A stretch of DNA of 26,014 nucleotides from positions 1 through 26,014 of the forward strand of contig JAJZNS010000023.1 of NCBI GenBank assembly GCA_021811635.1, written 5' to 3'. Below the pieces are notes generated by a model. It saw nothing but the letters and a program-made list of their open reading frames with translations. It made no database searches and was not told the DNA's origin. Shown one piece after another: positions 15,773-24,233 of this stretch (its first letter is position 1; the number at the start of each line of letters is the position of its first letter). Position numbers and translations under genes: made by a program. This DNA comes from Thermoplasmata archaeon. Lineage in GTDB: Archaea; Thermoplasmatota; Thermoplasmata; Thermoplasmatales; Thermoplasmataceae.

Positions 15773-17253
15773 ACGCGGATAAGTCTGATATCGTAGATTC
15801 ATCAAACGTAAACATTCCCACGTCGCCTCTGGAGAGGGTTGTAGGTCAACCGGAGGCTGTCAGGCTTGCAATAGTCGCGGCCAAGCAGCGTAGAAACCTA
15901 TTGCTTGTTGGTCCGCCGGGCATTGGGAAATCCATGATAGCGCAGGCTCTGTCTTTCTATATACAGAGGCCAAAAGAGGAGATAAGGGTAGTCCACAATC
16001 CTCAGCAGCCGGAAAGGCCGCTGTTTGAAGTGAAGACAGCGGAAGAGATCATTGCCGAGAGGGAGGAGAACTTTTCAGCGGAAGGCTTCCTCTCGGACCC
16101 AAAGCAGATCCCGCCTTCCGTTGCCGAACGCCTGGGTTACAGGTGCCCCAAATGCGGCCAGTATTCTTCCTACACGGAGGCCATCTGCCCCCACTGTTCT
16201 TCCCAGAAGGCACAGGGACCTGGGCAGGGGCCGTTTGGCGATGTCTTCAATGTGATTGGCGCAGCTTTTGGTGTCCAAAACAATCAGGAGAGGGTGACTT
16301 CGACACGGAGGGTCGGAGATAGATCGGAAATAGTGATCTACGAACGTGCTGGAGAAATGGTGAGGCTGCTGGATGAACGCACGCTAGAAAGAAGGAGAAA
16401 GATGGAAAAGAAGAACCCGAGCAAAGCCATCGTTCTGCTGGAAAGGAACCCGTTTGTATTGGCCACTGGCGCAAGCGAAACGGAGCTGCTGGGCGACGTA
16501 AGGCACGATCCCTACGGGAGCCACCCTCAACTGGGGACGCTTCCGTATGAAAGGGTGATTGCAGGATCAATTCACGAGGCGCATGAGGGCGTCCTTTTCA
16601 TTGACGAGATTACACACCTCGGTCAACTGCAGAGATTCATTCTCACAGCAATGCAGGAAAAGACATTCCCGATAACCGGAAGGAACCCACAAAGTGCCGG
16701 TGCGAGCGTGAGGGTGGATAGGGTGCCCTGCGATTTCATACTGGTAGCGGCCTGCAACATACAGGATCTGCAGTCTATTCTTAGCCCGCTGAGGTCAAGA
16801 ATCCTCGGGAACGGTTATGAGGTGCTGATGGAGACCTCAATGCCGGATACCCCTGCGAACAGGTACAAGTACCTCCAGTTCATCGCGCAGGAAATTGCTG
16901 TAGACGGCAAAATACCACCCATGAGCGTGGAAGGGATGAACATGGTCATCGAGGAGGGCAAAAGGCGTGCAAAGATCGTGGACAAAAAGGACAATGTCCT
17001 GACGCTCAGGCTCAGGGAGATGGGGGGTCTTGTCAGGGTCTCCGGCGACATCGCCTTCATTGAGGGTTCCAGAATCATAGAGGCTTCCCATGTCAGCGAG
17101 GCTCTGAAACTGTACCTTCCCGTGGAAGAAAAGATAAAGAAGAGCTACGGAAATCTCCAGTCTGCAGTTTCCTCAGAATCCACATTGTCGCAGAAGCCGG
17201 AAGAATATTACTATACTTCCACCAGCAATCCGGAAGATCCGGCCTACAGGTGA
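15754..17253 (+). CDS. LonB-like AAA+ ATPase without protease domain, with zinc ribbon insert
   Basis: A 499-residue AAA+ protein of the Lon/Mg-chelatase branch. Walker A is GPPGIGKS at 53-60, Walker B is VLFIDEI with D284-E285, and the sensor-1 Asn is in VAACN at about 336. After Walker A the sequence HNPQQPERPLFEVKTAE parallels the PNPEDxxxP stretch of archaeal LonB. Where LonB then has its membrane insert, this protein has a zinc ribbon: C131-P-K-C134 and C145-P-H-C148. The chain ends with an unstructured tail and has no S16 Ser-Lys protease domain. It is therefore a non-proteolytic remodelling ATPase by inference. Start TTG at 15754 follows GGTGATC by 2 bases and overlaps the dnaG end by 19 bp. 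Confidence 0.85.
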   Translation: MGSSFLNADKSDIVDSSNVNIPTSPLERVVGQPEAVRLAIVAAKQRRNLLLVGPPGIGKSMIAQALSFYIQRPKEEIRVVHNPQQPERPLFEVKTAEEIIAEREENFSAEGFLSDPKQIPPSVAERLGYRCPKCGQYSSYTEAICPHCSSQKAQGPGQGPFGDVFNVIGAAFGVQNNQERVTSTRRVGDRSEIVIYERAGEMVRLLDERTLERRRKMEKKNPSKAIVLLERNPFVLATGASETELLGDVRHDPYGSHPQLGTLPYERVIAGSIHEAHEGVLFIDEITHLGQLQRFILTAMQEKTFPITGRNPQSAGASVRVDRVPCDFILVAACNIQDLQSILSPLRSRILGNGYEVLMETSMPDTPANRYKYLQFIAQEIAVDGKIPPMSVEGMNMVIEEGKRRAKIVDKKDNVLTLRLREMGGLVRVSGDIAFIEGSRIIEASHVSEALKLYLPVEEKIKKSYGNLQSAVSSESTLSQKPEEYYYTSTSNPEDPAYR

Positions 17254-17306
17254 TCTGGTACTGCCGTAATTGCCTGTCACCATACGCCGGGGGCAGGTGG
17301 ATTCTC

Positions 17307-17972
17307 TTAGATATCCAGTTCAATAACGCATTTTCTGGATCCGTCTGTGAACTTTTCTGCAATGGTAAAATCGGCGTCCGTCGACCTCTTTATGATGTCG
17401 GACTCCAGAACTCCACAGATCTGGCCGGAATGCCCCTTTGCCAGCTCGTAGAATATGCAGTTGCTTCTCACTATTCTGACCTTGTCTCCGGAGACCTCCA
17501 GCCTTGCATAGTAACCCAGCCTGTTAAGGGTGGAAACAAAGCTTTCCAGGCTCCTGATTTTGTCCTCCCTGCTTGCGTCTGCATGCAGGAAACCGTCTCC
17601 AGAAGAAGATTTCAGGATTTTCATGGCAACCTTGTCAAGCAGCTCTCCAACCTTATCCGATCCAAATTCCTCCTCAAGGGTTTCAACTATCAGTGATGCA
17701 AAGAGACTGTATTTTTTCGGGAAAAGTTCGTAACCCTTTTCAGTAAGGCCAAAATATTTCCTAGGCCTGCCCCTTCCGCTGTTCCTGAAAAATGACTTAA
17801 CGTAGCCCTTTCTCTCCAGGTAATCCATGTGCTCATTTACCGCAGTCTTATTGATATGCATCATTGATGAAAGATCATCGACGCTCTTGTCCTCCCTGCA
17901 CAGGGTCTCGAGGACTGAAGCTTTCACTCCACCGAATACCGATTCCACAAGGCTGACATCAGACTCTATCAA
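17307..17972 (-). CDS. sufR: SufR-like iron-sulfur transcriptional regulator
   Basis: A 221-residue regulator. Residues about 10-80 form a winged helix-turn-helix (VDDLSSMMHINKTAVNEHMD, then the basic wing GRGRPRKYFGLTEKG) like the ArsR/DeoR-type domain of SufR. The C-terminal half keeps three cysteines, C172, C186 and C215, spaced x13 and x28. From memory, cyanobacterial SufR has four such positions (about x12, x13, x14); the third is Ala200 here. SufR binds a 4Fe-4S cluster and represses suf genes when iron-sulfur supply is adequate. The gene diverges from the suf operon across 88 bp, which supports that role. Start is TTG at 17972; CTTATACT about 25 bp upstream suggests a leaderless mRNA. 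Confidence 0.82.
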   Translation of the reverse strand: MIESDVSLVESVFGGVKASVLETLCREDKSVDDLSSMMHINKTAVNEHMDYLERKGYVKSFFRNSGRGRPRKYFGLTEKGYELFPKKYSLFASLIVETLEEEFGSDKVGELLDKVAMKILKSSSGDGFLHADASREDKIRSLESFVSTLNRLGYYARLEVSGDKVRIVRSNCIFYELAKGHSGQICGVLESDIIKRSTDADFTIAEKFTDGSRKCVIELDI

Positions 17973-17987
17973 TGAACATCTATTGAT
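17968..17987. promoter_or_regulatory. Inverted repeat over the sufR start (candidate operator)
   Basis: ATCAAT at 17968-17973 and ATTGAT at 17982-17987 form a perfect 6-bp inverted repeat with an 8-bp spacer. It covers the TTG start codon and predicted transcript start of sufR, the position expected for autorepression. Its geometry (half-site, N8, half-site) matches a second repeat 45 bp away over the sufC TATA box, though the half-site sequences differ. Confidence 0.4.
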
Positions 17988-18013
17988 GCGCAGTATAAGA
18001 ATTTAGTTATTAA

Positions 18014-18036
18014 AAACATACAAAATTGTTTAAATA
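18014..18036 (+). promoter_or_regulatory. sufC operon promoter with overlapping inverted repeat
   Basis: TTTAAATA at 18029-18036 is a strong TATA-like box centred 28-29 bp before the sufC ATG, so the operon transcript is probably leaderless or nearly so. AAACA at 18014-18018 and TGTTT at 18027-18031 form a 5-bp inverted repeat with an 8-bp spacer that runs into the TATA box, where a bound repressor would block TBP and TFB. Confidence 0.5.
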
Positions 18037-18060
18037 GGTTATGACGATTAAAGAAACGTT

Positions 18061-18801
18061 ATGCCGACGCTAGAAATCAGAAACCTATCAGCAAGGGTGG
18101 AGGACAAACAGCTTCTCAAGGATGTTTCCATGACTGTCAAGGGTGGCGAAATACACGCCCTGATGGGCCCGAATGGTGCAGGCAAGAGCACTCTAGGATA
18201 CGTGCTAATGGGTCATCCGAATTATGAGGTTACCTCCGGGTCAGTGAAGATAGACGGCGTGGAGCTCATCGGGAAGTACCCGGAAGAGAGAGCCAAAGCC
18301 GGTCTTTTCCTCGCTTTCCAGAATCCGGTTGCAGTGCAGGGAGTGAAGCTTTCAACCTTCCTCAGGACTGCCTATAACCAGGTGCATCCGAACGAGAAGC
18401 TCAGTATTCAGGAATTCTACGACAGGATGAAGCAGCATATGAGGAAAGTTGGGCTGGACGAATCCTTCATTTCCCGATCGGTGAACGATGGCTTCTCTGG
18501 CGGCGAAAGAAAGCGATTCGAAATACTGCAGATGGTAATGTTGAGGCCGAAATTCGTGGTACTCGACGAGATCGACTCTGGCCTGGACGTTGATGCCCTC
18601 AAAATGGTTGCAGAGGAGATAAAGGAGTACTACAACCAAGAAGTTGGGTTCCTGATAATCACCCACTACCAGAGGATTCTCAAGAACATAGAGCCACAGT
18701 TCGTTCACATCCTTATGAACGGAAAGATGGCAATGGAAGGGGACAATTCAATATCCCTCCGTATTGAAGAAGAGGGATACGACTGGATAAGGGGTGTTTG
18801 A
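18061..18801 (+). CDS. sufC: Fe-S cluster assembly ATPase SufC
   Basis: A 246-residue ABC-type ATPase without membrane partner, of normal SufC length. It shows Walker A GPNGAGKST, the Q loop LAFQNPV, the signature FSGGERKRFE (SufC-type, with ERKR), Walker B FVVLDEIDSGLD and the H-loop ITHYQRIL. SufC binds SufB and SufD and its ATP cycle opens the scaffold for cluster assembly. It is the first gene of the suf operon; its TGA ends 1 bp before the sufB ATG, with an AGGGGTG ribosome-binding site inside its last codons. Confidence 0.98.
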   Translation: MPTLEIRNLSARVEDKQLLKDVSMTVKGGEIHALMGPNGAGKSTLGYVLMGHPNYEVTSGSVKIDGVELIGKYPEERAKAGLFLAFQNPVAVQGVKLSTFLRTAYNQVHPNEKLSIQEFYDRMKQHMRKVGLDESFISRSVNDGFSGGERKRFEILQMVMLRPKFVVLDEIDSGLDVDALKMVAEEIKEYYNQEVGFLIITHYQRILKNIEPQFVHILMNGKMAMEGDNSISLRIEEEGYDWIRGV

Positions 18802-18802
18802 A

Positions 18803-21322
18803 ATGGATGTAGATTTCAAGAAGGACGAGGAACTGGAACAGCTGCTTAAGGAGCTTAACAACCTGAAGCAGAATGATTATGAATTCCATGATAATCTTAA
18901 GCCCATATATTCCACCGGGAAAGGGCTGACCAAGGAGACGGTTGAGGAGATATCCGAGATAAAGAAGGAACCGGAATGGATGAGGAGGGCAAGGCTGAAG
19001 GCGCTGGAAGTGTTCCAGTCCAAGCCCGTACCCACATGGGGCCCGGATCTGTCCGGCATTGACTGGGAAAACACCTCATATTATAACAGGCCGGATGAAA
19101 GGAGGGTAAATGACTGGAATGAAGTCCCTGATCAGATAAAGGAGACTTTCCAGAAACTTGGAATTCCGGAGATTGAGCAGAAGTACCTCGCAGGTTCAGT
19201 TGCCCAGTACGACAGCGAGGGAGTGTACCACAACCTGAAAAAGGTCTGGGAGGACAAGGGCGTGGTCTTCATGGATCTGGATTCGGCGATTCAGAGATAT
19301 CCTGATCTGGTGAAGGACTATTACTGCAAGGCTGTGCCAATCACTGACAACAAATTTGCAGCCCTTAACGGGGCAGTCTGGAGCGGCGGATCGTTCCTGT
19401 ACGTTCCAAAAGGGGTACAGATAGACATGCCCCTGCAGACCTATTTCCGCATGAACGGAGAAGCTACGGGGCAGTTCGAACACACCATAGTCATTGCAGA
19501 CGAAGGTTCCAAGGTCCACTATGTCGAGGGCTGCCTTCCTGCAGATGAAATAGTAAGCAGGGGAGACACATTCACGCCCATCAGCACTGTCAACCTGCTG
19601 GACAGTGTCATGACACATTCCGGCAGGAAATCGCAGGTCACCAGGACATTCATCCATCCTTACGAGGGCAAGATGCTGACAGTGACCCCGCTTTCCAGGG
19701 GCAATGCATTCAGGCTTACGGTTGAGCACCCTGTTCTTGCTGTGAGGAAATCCGATGTTGATGCCGGCGGATCACGGAGAGGAAAAATGAAGCGGTTGTC
19801 AACCGGGACGCAGCTGACTAGCCAGCCTGATTTCATCAGGGCGGATGAGCTGAAGGAAGGTGATTTCATTGTGTATGTCGCCCCCACAGAGACAGCTGAT
19901 GATCCTTCGATAAACGAACCGGTTTTGAGGCTAACTGGGCTTTATGCAGCAGCGGGTTCATTGGACACTGACCAGGCATCAGGGATCAGGGAAGTCAGTT
20001 TCAGTTACGGAAAGTCAGGAATTGCAAAAACTCTGGCCATGGAAACAGCCAATCTCATAGAATTCCTGGGAGGAGAAGCAAACATTGCCAGATCGGATAA
20101 CGGGCTCACCACAGTATCATCAAAATCAGGAGATCTGATAAGGCTGATGTCGGGCCTGATCAGGGAAGATGGGAATGGCAAGAAATTCTCCGAGAGTGTG
20201 ATGCTCCTGCCGCCCGAGAAGCAGAAACTTATCATTGATCAGTACCATAGCGCCGTTTCATCATTCGAGGGAAGGGGTCACCGTTCAGCTTCAGTATTGA
20301 GGCTATCCGTTGCAAGCGAGACAATGGCCTTCCAGTTGCAGGAAATGCTGGCACGTACAGGAACATTTGCCACCATAACTCCTGGAAATGCCGAAAACAG
20401 GGCAACTCATGACACAGGCAGCAGCAGAAAGGCACAGTACGTGGTGCAATACCATGAGAACAGGCAACTCTCCGAGGTGCGGAGATCAGGCAACTTTTTC
20501 TTTGTTCCAATAAAGAGCATCACCAGCGAGGATTACAATGACCTCGTTTACAACCTTGAGGTGAACGGGGAGAACACCTATCTGGCAAAGGGGTTTGCCG
20601 TCCACAACTGCACAGCCCCAAGATACGACAGGGACTCGCTCCACAGCGCAATAGTGGAAATTTACGTGAAGAAGAATGCCAGGGCAAGGTATACGAGCGT
20701 CCAGAACTGGTCCAAGAGCGTCTACAACATGCCCACAAAGCGATCATGGGTGGACGAGAATGCCCAGATGGAATGGGTGGGCGGTTCTCTCGGTTCCAAG
20801 GTCACCATGCTTTACCCATCTTCATATCTGAGGGGTGCGCATTCCTCGGCATCAAACCTGAACATAGCACTTGCCGGTGCAGGAACCTACAAGGACACAG
20901 GGGCCAAGGCACTTCACTTTGCACCATACACCAGTTCTAGGATAGTAGCCAAGAGTATCAGCATAGAGGATGGAAAGGCCATATACAGGGGCCTCCTCAG
21001 GGTGAACAAGGGAGCAGTGCACTCCAAGAGCAAAGTGCAGTGTGATGCTCTTCTGATAAATGATCAGTCATCGTCGCTCACTTTCCCCCATGACGAGATT
21101 TATGAACCGACTGCGACTTTCTCCCATGAGGCATCCGTGGGAAAGATTGGTACAGAGGAGCTAACATACCTAAGATCCAGGGGACTTTCGGAAGACGAAG
21201 CCAGTTCAATGATAGTGCTGGGATTCCTTGACGACGTGATGAAGGAGATTCCGATGGAATTCGCAGTGGAGATGAACAGGCTGATAAAGCTTGAAATGAG
21301 CAAATTCGGCGCAGTCGGATAA
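18803..21322 (+). CDS. sufB: Fe-S cluster scaffold SufB, interrupted by an intein
   Basis: An 839-residue precursor: 243 residues of N-extein, a 359-residue intein and 237 residues of C-extein, giving a 480-residue mature SufB of normal length. The N-extein shows SufB features (AALNGAVWSGGSFLYVPKGV, FEHTIVIADEGSKVHYVEG) and the C-extein begins CTAPRYDRDSLHSAIVEIYV. Splicing restores the family sequence VHYVEGCTAPRYD, and the first C-extein Cys corresponds, from memory, to the essential sulfur-accepting Cys254 of E. coli SufB. LRGAHSSASNLNIALAGAGT, and DEASSMIVLGFLDDV near the end, are also typical. SufB forms the SufBCD scaffold. The ATG at 18803 with AGGGGTG 6 bases upstream is preferred to the GTG at 18794. 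Confidence 0.97.
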   Translation: MDVDFKKDEELEQLLKELNNLKQNDYEFHDNLKPIYSTGKGLTKETVEEISEIKKEPEWMRRARLKALEVFQSKPVPTWGPDLSGIDWENTSYYNRPDERRVNDWNEVPDQIKETFQKLGIPEIEQKYLAGSVAQYDSEGVYHNLKKVWEDKGVVFMDLDSAIQRYPDLVKDYYCKAVPITDNKFAALNGAVWSGGSFLYVPKGVQIDMPLQTYFRMNGEATGQFEHTIVIADEGSKVHYVEGCLPADEIVSRGDTFTPISTVNLLDSVMTHSGRKSQVTRTFIHPYEGKMLTVTPLSRGNAFRLTVEHPVLAVRKSDVDAGGSRRGKMKRLSTGTQLTSQPDFIRADELKEGDFIVYVAPTETADDPSINEPVLRLTGLYAAAGSLDTDQASGIREVSFSYGKSGIAKTLAMETANLIEFLGGEANIARSDNGLTTVSSKSGDLIRLMSGLIREDGNGKKFSESVMLLPPEKQKLIIDQYHSAVSSFEGRGHRSASVLRLSVASETMAFQLQEMLARTGTFATITPGNAENRATHDTGSSRKAQYVVQYHENRQLSEVRRSGNFFFVPIKSITSEDYNDLVYNLEVNGENTYLAKGFAVHNCTAPRYDRDSLHSAIVEIYVKKNARARYTSVQNWSKSVYNMPTKRSWVDENAQMEWVGGSLGSKVTMLYPSSYLRGAHSSASNLNIALAGAGTYKDTGAKALHFAPYTSSRIVAKSISIEDGKAIYRGLLRVNKGAVHSKSKVQCDALLINDQSSSLTFPHDEIYEPTATFSHEASVGKIGTEELTYLRSRGLSEDEASSMIVLGFLDDVMKEIPMEFAVEMNRLIKLEMSKFGAVG
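19532..20608 (+). mobile_element. Intein in sufB with degenerate LAGLIDADG endonuclease
   Basis: A 359-residue intein coding region. Block A is Cys1 in CLPADEIVSRGDTFTPI. Block B is RLTVEHPV with T63-x-x-H66. Block F is VYNLEVNGENTYL. Block G is GFAVHN with the penultimate H358 and terminal N359, followed by extein Cys. All splicing residues are present, so splicing should work. The middle (about residues 120-300) aligns in pattern with a two-motif LAGLIDADG homing endonuclease. The first motif reads LTGLYAAAG (134-142), with Ala141 where the catalytic acid belongs. The second, AVSSFEG, keeps a Glu (E246). The endonuclease is probably inactive. The site just before CTAP is, as I recall, shared with SufB inteins in mycobacteria and Ferroplasma. 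Confidence 0.96.
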
Positions 21323-21340
21323 GGCAGGAAGGGGAACTGG

Positions 21341-22573
21341 ATGGAATCGTTTGTCGATGCACTAAGGGATCGTTTTGGGAATTCAGCCTACGAATTCAGG
21401 CTGGAAAGCTTCAAGAAGTTTCTCAGGACAAAGCCAAGGGAATACAAGGAGAGCCCAACCACCAAGGACTATGTCAGCATATCCGAAGGCGAGCTCGAAA
21501 TACTGATGGGAAGCAGTGCGGAACCAGGGGCCGCACCTGTTCAAACGGAAACCCATTCCGGATCTTCTGGCGTTGACATACAGCTCTTCGACGGAGAGCT
21601 TCGGCCGGTGAGGGAGATAAACGGGGTGACCATCGCAGATCTCAACTCCGTCTCGTGCAACGCGAACCGAGGAACTGAGGTCTTTATGAGGGTTGGAAAA
21701 GAGAGGGAGGAACACTTAATCAATGCCTCCTGGAGGAACGGCTATTACGTGCAGATAGAGGACGATGCCGGTAAGGTGAACATCGATATAGAAAACGTCT
21801 ATTCCGGGGATTTCAGCATACCTACGAAATCCTTCATAGAATGCGGCGACAACAACTCCGTCATCATTACTGACAGCTACAGTTCCTTGAAGGATAACAG
21901 CAACGTTTTCGGAAAAAACATTTACATAGTTGTCGGGAAAAATTCAAAGGTAACATATAACTACATCCAGGACAAGGCTGATCACAGCACAGATATCACA
22001 TTCGTCAGGTCATTCCTTTCCGAGGGTGCGGAATTCAGGATATTCCACCTGAACAGCGGATCTTCCAAAGTAATATTCCATAACGAGTCGGAAATGATTG
22101 GAGACAACTCCACCTTCCGCACGCATGGTGTGAGCTTCTCCTCAGACAAGCAGGGAATGGACATAAGGGACAGCAGTTTTCAGACCGGACTCTCCACTCA
22201 TGCCGACATCTCGGTCAAAGGAGCGGTGACCGGCGAAAGCATAACGATGCACCGCGGAAACATAGACATAGAGGAAGCCAGCGTCCAGTCAACCGGTTTC
22301 TATGACTCAAAGCTGTTACTTCTCTCTGACAAGGCATACGCGAACTCCAAGCCTGCACTGATAATCCTTAACAACAACACAAGATCAAAGCACGGATCGG
22401 CAATAAGCAGCGTTGATGAGGAAGAGCTGTTCTATCTTCAGAGCAGGGGTGTGGACAGAAACAGCGCCAGATCCATAATCACCGAAGGTTTCATGGTTTC
22501 CGCAGTTGAACAGTCAGGGTCAGACAGGTTAATTAATAAAGTCCATGAACTTTCCCGACATGTTGAGCTGTGA
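21341..22573 (+). CDS. sufD: Fe-S cluster assembly protein SufD
   Basis: A 410-residue SufB/SufD-family protein and the heteromeric partner of SufB in the SufBCD scaffold. The middle and C-terminal beta-helix carries family features such as FLSEGAEFRIFHL, HNESEMIGDNS and SKHGSAISSVDEEELFYLQS, with the His in KHGS near the position of the SufD histidine linked to cluster binding. The end (SRGVDRNSARSIITEGF) parallels the SufB C-terminus, as expected for paralogues. It begins 19 bp after sufB with a GGAAGGGG run upstream. Its stop overlaps the sufS start (TGATG). It has no intein. Confidence 0.95.
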   Translation: MESFVDALRDRFGNSAYEFRLESFKKFLRTKPREYKESPTTKDYVSISEGELEILMGSSAEPGAAPVQTETHSGSSGVDIQLFDGELRPVREINGVTIADLNSVSCNANRGTEVFMRVGKEREEHLINASWRNGYYVQIEDDAGKVNIDIENVYSGDFSIPTKSFIECGDNNSVIITDSYSSLKDNSNVFGKNIYIVVGKNSKVTYNYIQDKADHSTDITFVRSFLSEGAEFRIFHLNSGSSKVIFHNESEMIGDNSTFRTHGVSFSSDKQGMDIRDSSFQTGLSTHADISVKGAVTGESITMHRGNIDIEEASVQSTGFYDSKLLLLSDKAYANSKPALIILNNNTRSKHGSAISSVDEEELFYLQSRGVDRNSARSIITEGFMVSAVEQSGSDRLINKVHELSRHVEL

Positions 22574-23856
22574 TGTTAAACCCTGCCAAAATAAAGAACG
22601 ATTTTCCAATTTTCAGAAGAAAGATAGAAGGAAAGGAGATCATCTACCTGGACAATGCAGCGACCACCCAGAAACCAAAATCAGTCATTGACGCAATTAA
22701 GGATTATTACGAGAATTTCAACAGTAACGTCCACAGGGGAATTTATAAACTCAGTGAGGAAGCTACTGATATGTACGAAAAGGCCAGGAGGAACGTTTCT
22801 GATTTCATAGGAGGAACGGACCCGAACGGCCTTGTATTTGTCAGGAACGCCACTGAGGCACTGAACCTTCTTGCATCCTCGATAGGGCAGTCCCTGAAGA
22901 GGGACGATGAGGTTCTCCTCACCCTTATGGAACATCACTCAAACATCGTTCCATGGCAATTCCTTATGGGCAAGGGGGTGAAAATTAAGTACGCTGACCT
23001 GAAAGATGACGGAACCCTGAACATGGAGGATTTCGCCTCGAAGCTCACTCAGCACACAAAAGTTGTCTCCGTGACCCATGTCTCAAACGTTCTGGGCACA
23101 ATAAACGATGCGAAGGAACTTGCCAGAATCGCGCACGAGAAGGGCGCGACCTTCATACTTGACGGTGCGCAGAGCGTGCCTCATATGCCGGTAGACGTGA
23201 AGGACATAGACTGTGATTACGTCGCCTTTTCGGGCCATAAGATGCTTGGGCCCATGGGTATAGGGGGGCTATACGGCAAGCCTGATTTGCTCAGCAAGCT
23301 TCCTCCGTATATGGGCGGTGGAGAAATGATCAACACCGTGACAACCGAGGGCTCCACATGGGCCGATATCCCACTGAAGTTCGAGGCAGGGACCCCAAAC
23401 GTGGCAGATGCCATCGGACTCTCGGCTGCGGTGGACTACCTGAAGAACATCGGGATGAAGGAAGTGAGAAAACATGAAAGCGAGATGATCCTCTATGCAT
23501 TCCAGGAGGAAAAATACATGGAGAACCTGAAATCTTTCGGTCCAAGGAACCTGCACCTGAGAGGCGGCGTCTATTCATTCAATATCGGGGATATACCGTC
23601 GTTCAACATCCAGAAGGAACTGGAGGCGAACAGCATACGCATTTCAAGGGCAAGCATGCATCCGCATGACGTAGCTTCTGAGATAGATAAGGAAGGGATA
23701 GCGATAAGATCCGGACACCACTGTGCAATGCCGCTAATGGCAAGACTTGATGTTCAGGCAACGGCAAGAGCCTCGTTCTACATATATAATACCAAGGAGG
23801 AGATCGACAAGCTCTTTATAGGTTTGCAAAATGCAACGGCGAGGTTTGGGCATTGA
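22573..23856 (+). CDS. sufS: Cysteine desulfurase SufS
   Basis: A 427-residue PLP enzyme of the group II cysteine desulfurase (SufS/CsdA) class, which takes sulfur from cysteine and passes it on as a persulfide. Features are YLDNAATTQKP near the N-terminus, LMEHHSNIVPWQ, the PLP lysine in AFSGHKMLGP, and the active-site cysteine in RSGHHCAMPLM, in the short-loop arrangement of SufS. The ATG at 22573 overlaps the sufD TGA as TGATG; the GTG at 22570 is a weaker alternative. Its own TGA overlaps the TTG of sufU. Confidence 0.97.
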   Translation: MLNPAKIKNDFPIFRRKIEGKEIIYLDNAATTQKPKSVIDAIKDYYENFNSNVHRGIYKLSEEATDMYEKARRNVSDFIGGTDPNGLVFVRNATEALNLLASSIGQSLKRDDEVLLTLMEHHSNIVPWQFLMGKGVKIKYADLKDDGTLNMEDFASKLTQHTKVVSVTHVSNVLGTINDAKELARIAHEKGATFILDGAQSVPHMPVDVKDIDCDYVAFSGHKMLGPMGIGGLYGKPDLLSKLPPYMGGGEMINTVTTEGSTWADIPLKFEAGTPNVADAIGLSAAVDYLKNIGMKEVRKHESEMILYAFQEEKYMENLKSFGPRNLHLRGGVYSFNIGDIPSFNIQKELEANSIRISRASMHPHDVASEIDKEGIAIRSGHHCAMPLMARLDVQATARASFYIYNTKEEIDKLFIGLQNATARFGH

Positions 23857-24233
23857 GCGAAGACATCGCATACGAAGTGATGATGGATCACTACCGTAAT
23901 CCTCACAACTATGGAACGATCGAGAATGCAACCAACAGGATCACAGAGTATAACCCCCTTTGCGGTGACACTGTCCACCTGGAAATGATCATAAACGAGG
24001 GAAGGATAGAAGACATCAAATTCGTCGGGCGCGGCTGTTCCATCAGCCAGGCGTCTGCATCAATTCTCACTGAAACGGTAAAGGGAAAGAGCATATCCAG
24101 CCTGACTGAACTAACAGACCAGAAATACCTTATGGAACTGGGAGTCAGCCTGGGACCTGCAAGGGAAAGATGTGCCCTCCTCTCCCTTAATGCGCTCAGA
24201 AAGGCGGTTGCGGGTGATGGAACTGCACCTTAA
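23853..24233 (+). CDS. sufU: SufU/IscU-like sulfur transfer or scaffold protein
   Basis: A 126-residue NifU_N-family protein. The three conserved cysteines lie in NPLCGD, GRGCSISQAS and RERCALL. With the nearby Asp they bind zinc in SufU, or a cluster in IscU. The GCSISQAS block is SufU-like, and the LPPVK motif recognised by the HscA chaperone is absent, as in SufU. However, the chain lacks the roughly 20-residue insertion usual in Bacillus SufU. Its place directly after sufS supports a role in accepting persulfide sulfur from SufS. The start is TTG at 23853, overlapping the sufS stop (TTGA). Its end overlaps the ferredoxin gene by 17 bp. Confidence 0.93.
   Translation: MSEDIAYEVMMDHYRNPHNYGTIENATNRITEYNPLCGDTVHLEMIINEGRIEDIKFVGRGCSISQASASILTETVKGKSISSLTELTDQKYLMELGVSLGPARERCALLSLNALRKAVAGDGTAP

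Noticed and set aside
17254..17306. Possible terminator or small RNA between the LonB-like gene and sufR
   Set aside because: The 53-bp convergent gap shows no clear hairpin followed by a T run and no RNA structure that I can support.
19532..20608. Treating the sufB insertion as an active homing endonuclease element
   Set aside because: The first catalytic acid is replaced by Ala141, so mobility is unlikely even though splicing residues are intact.
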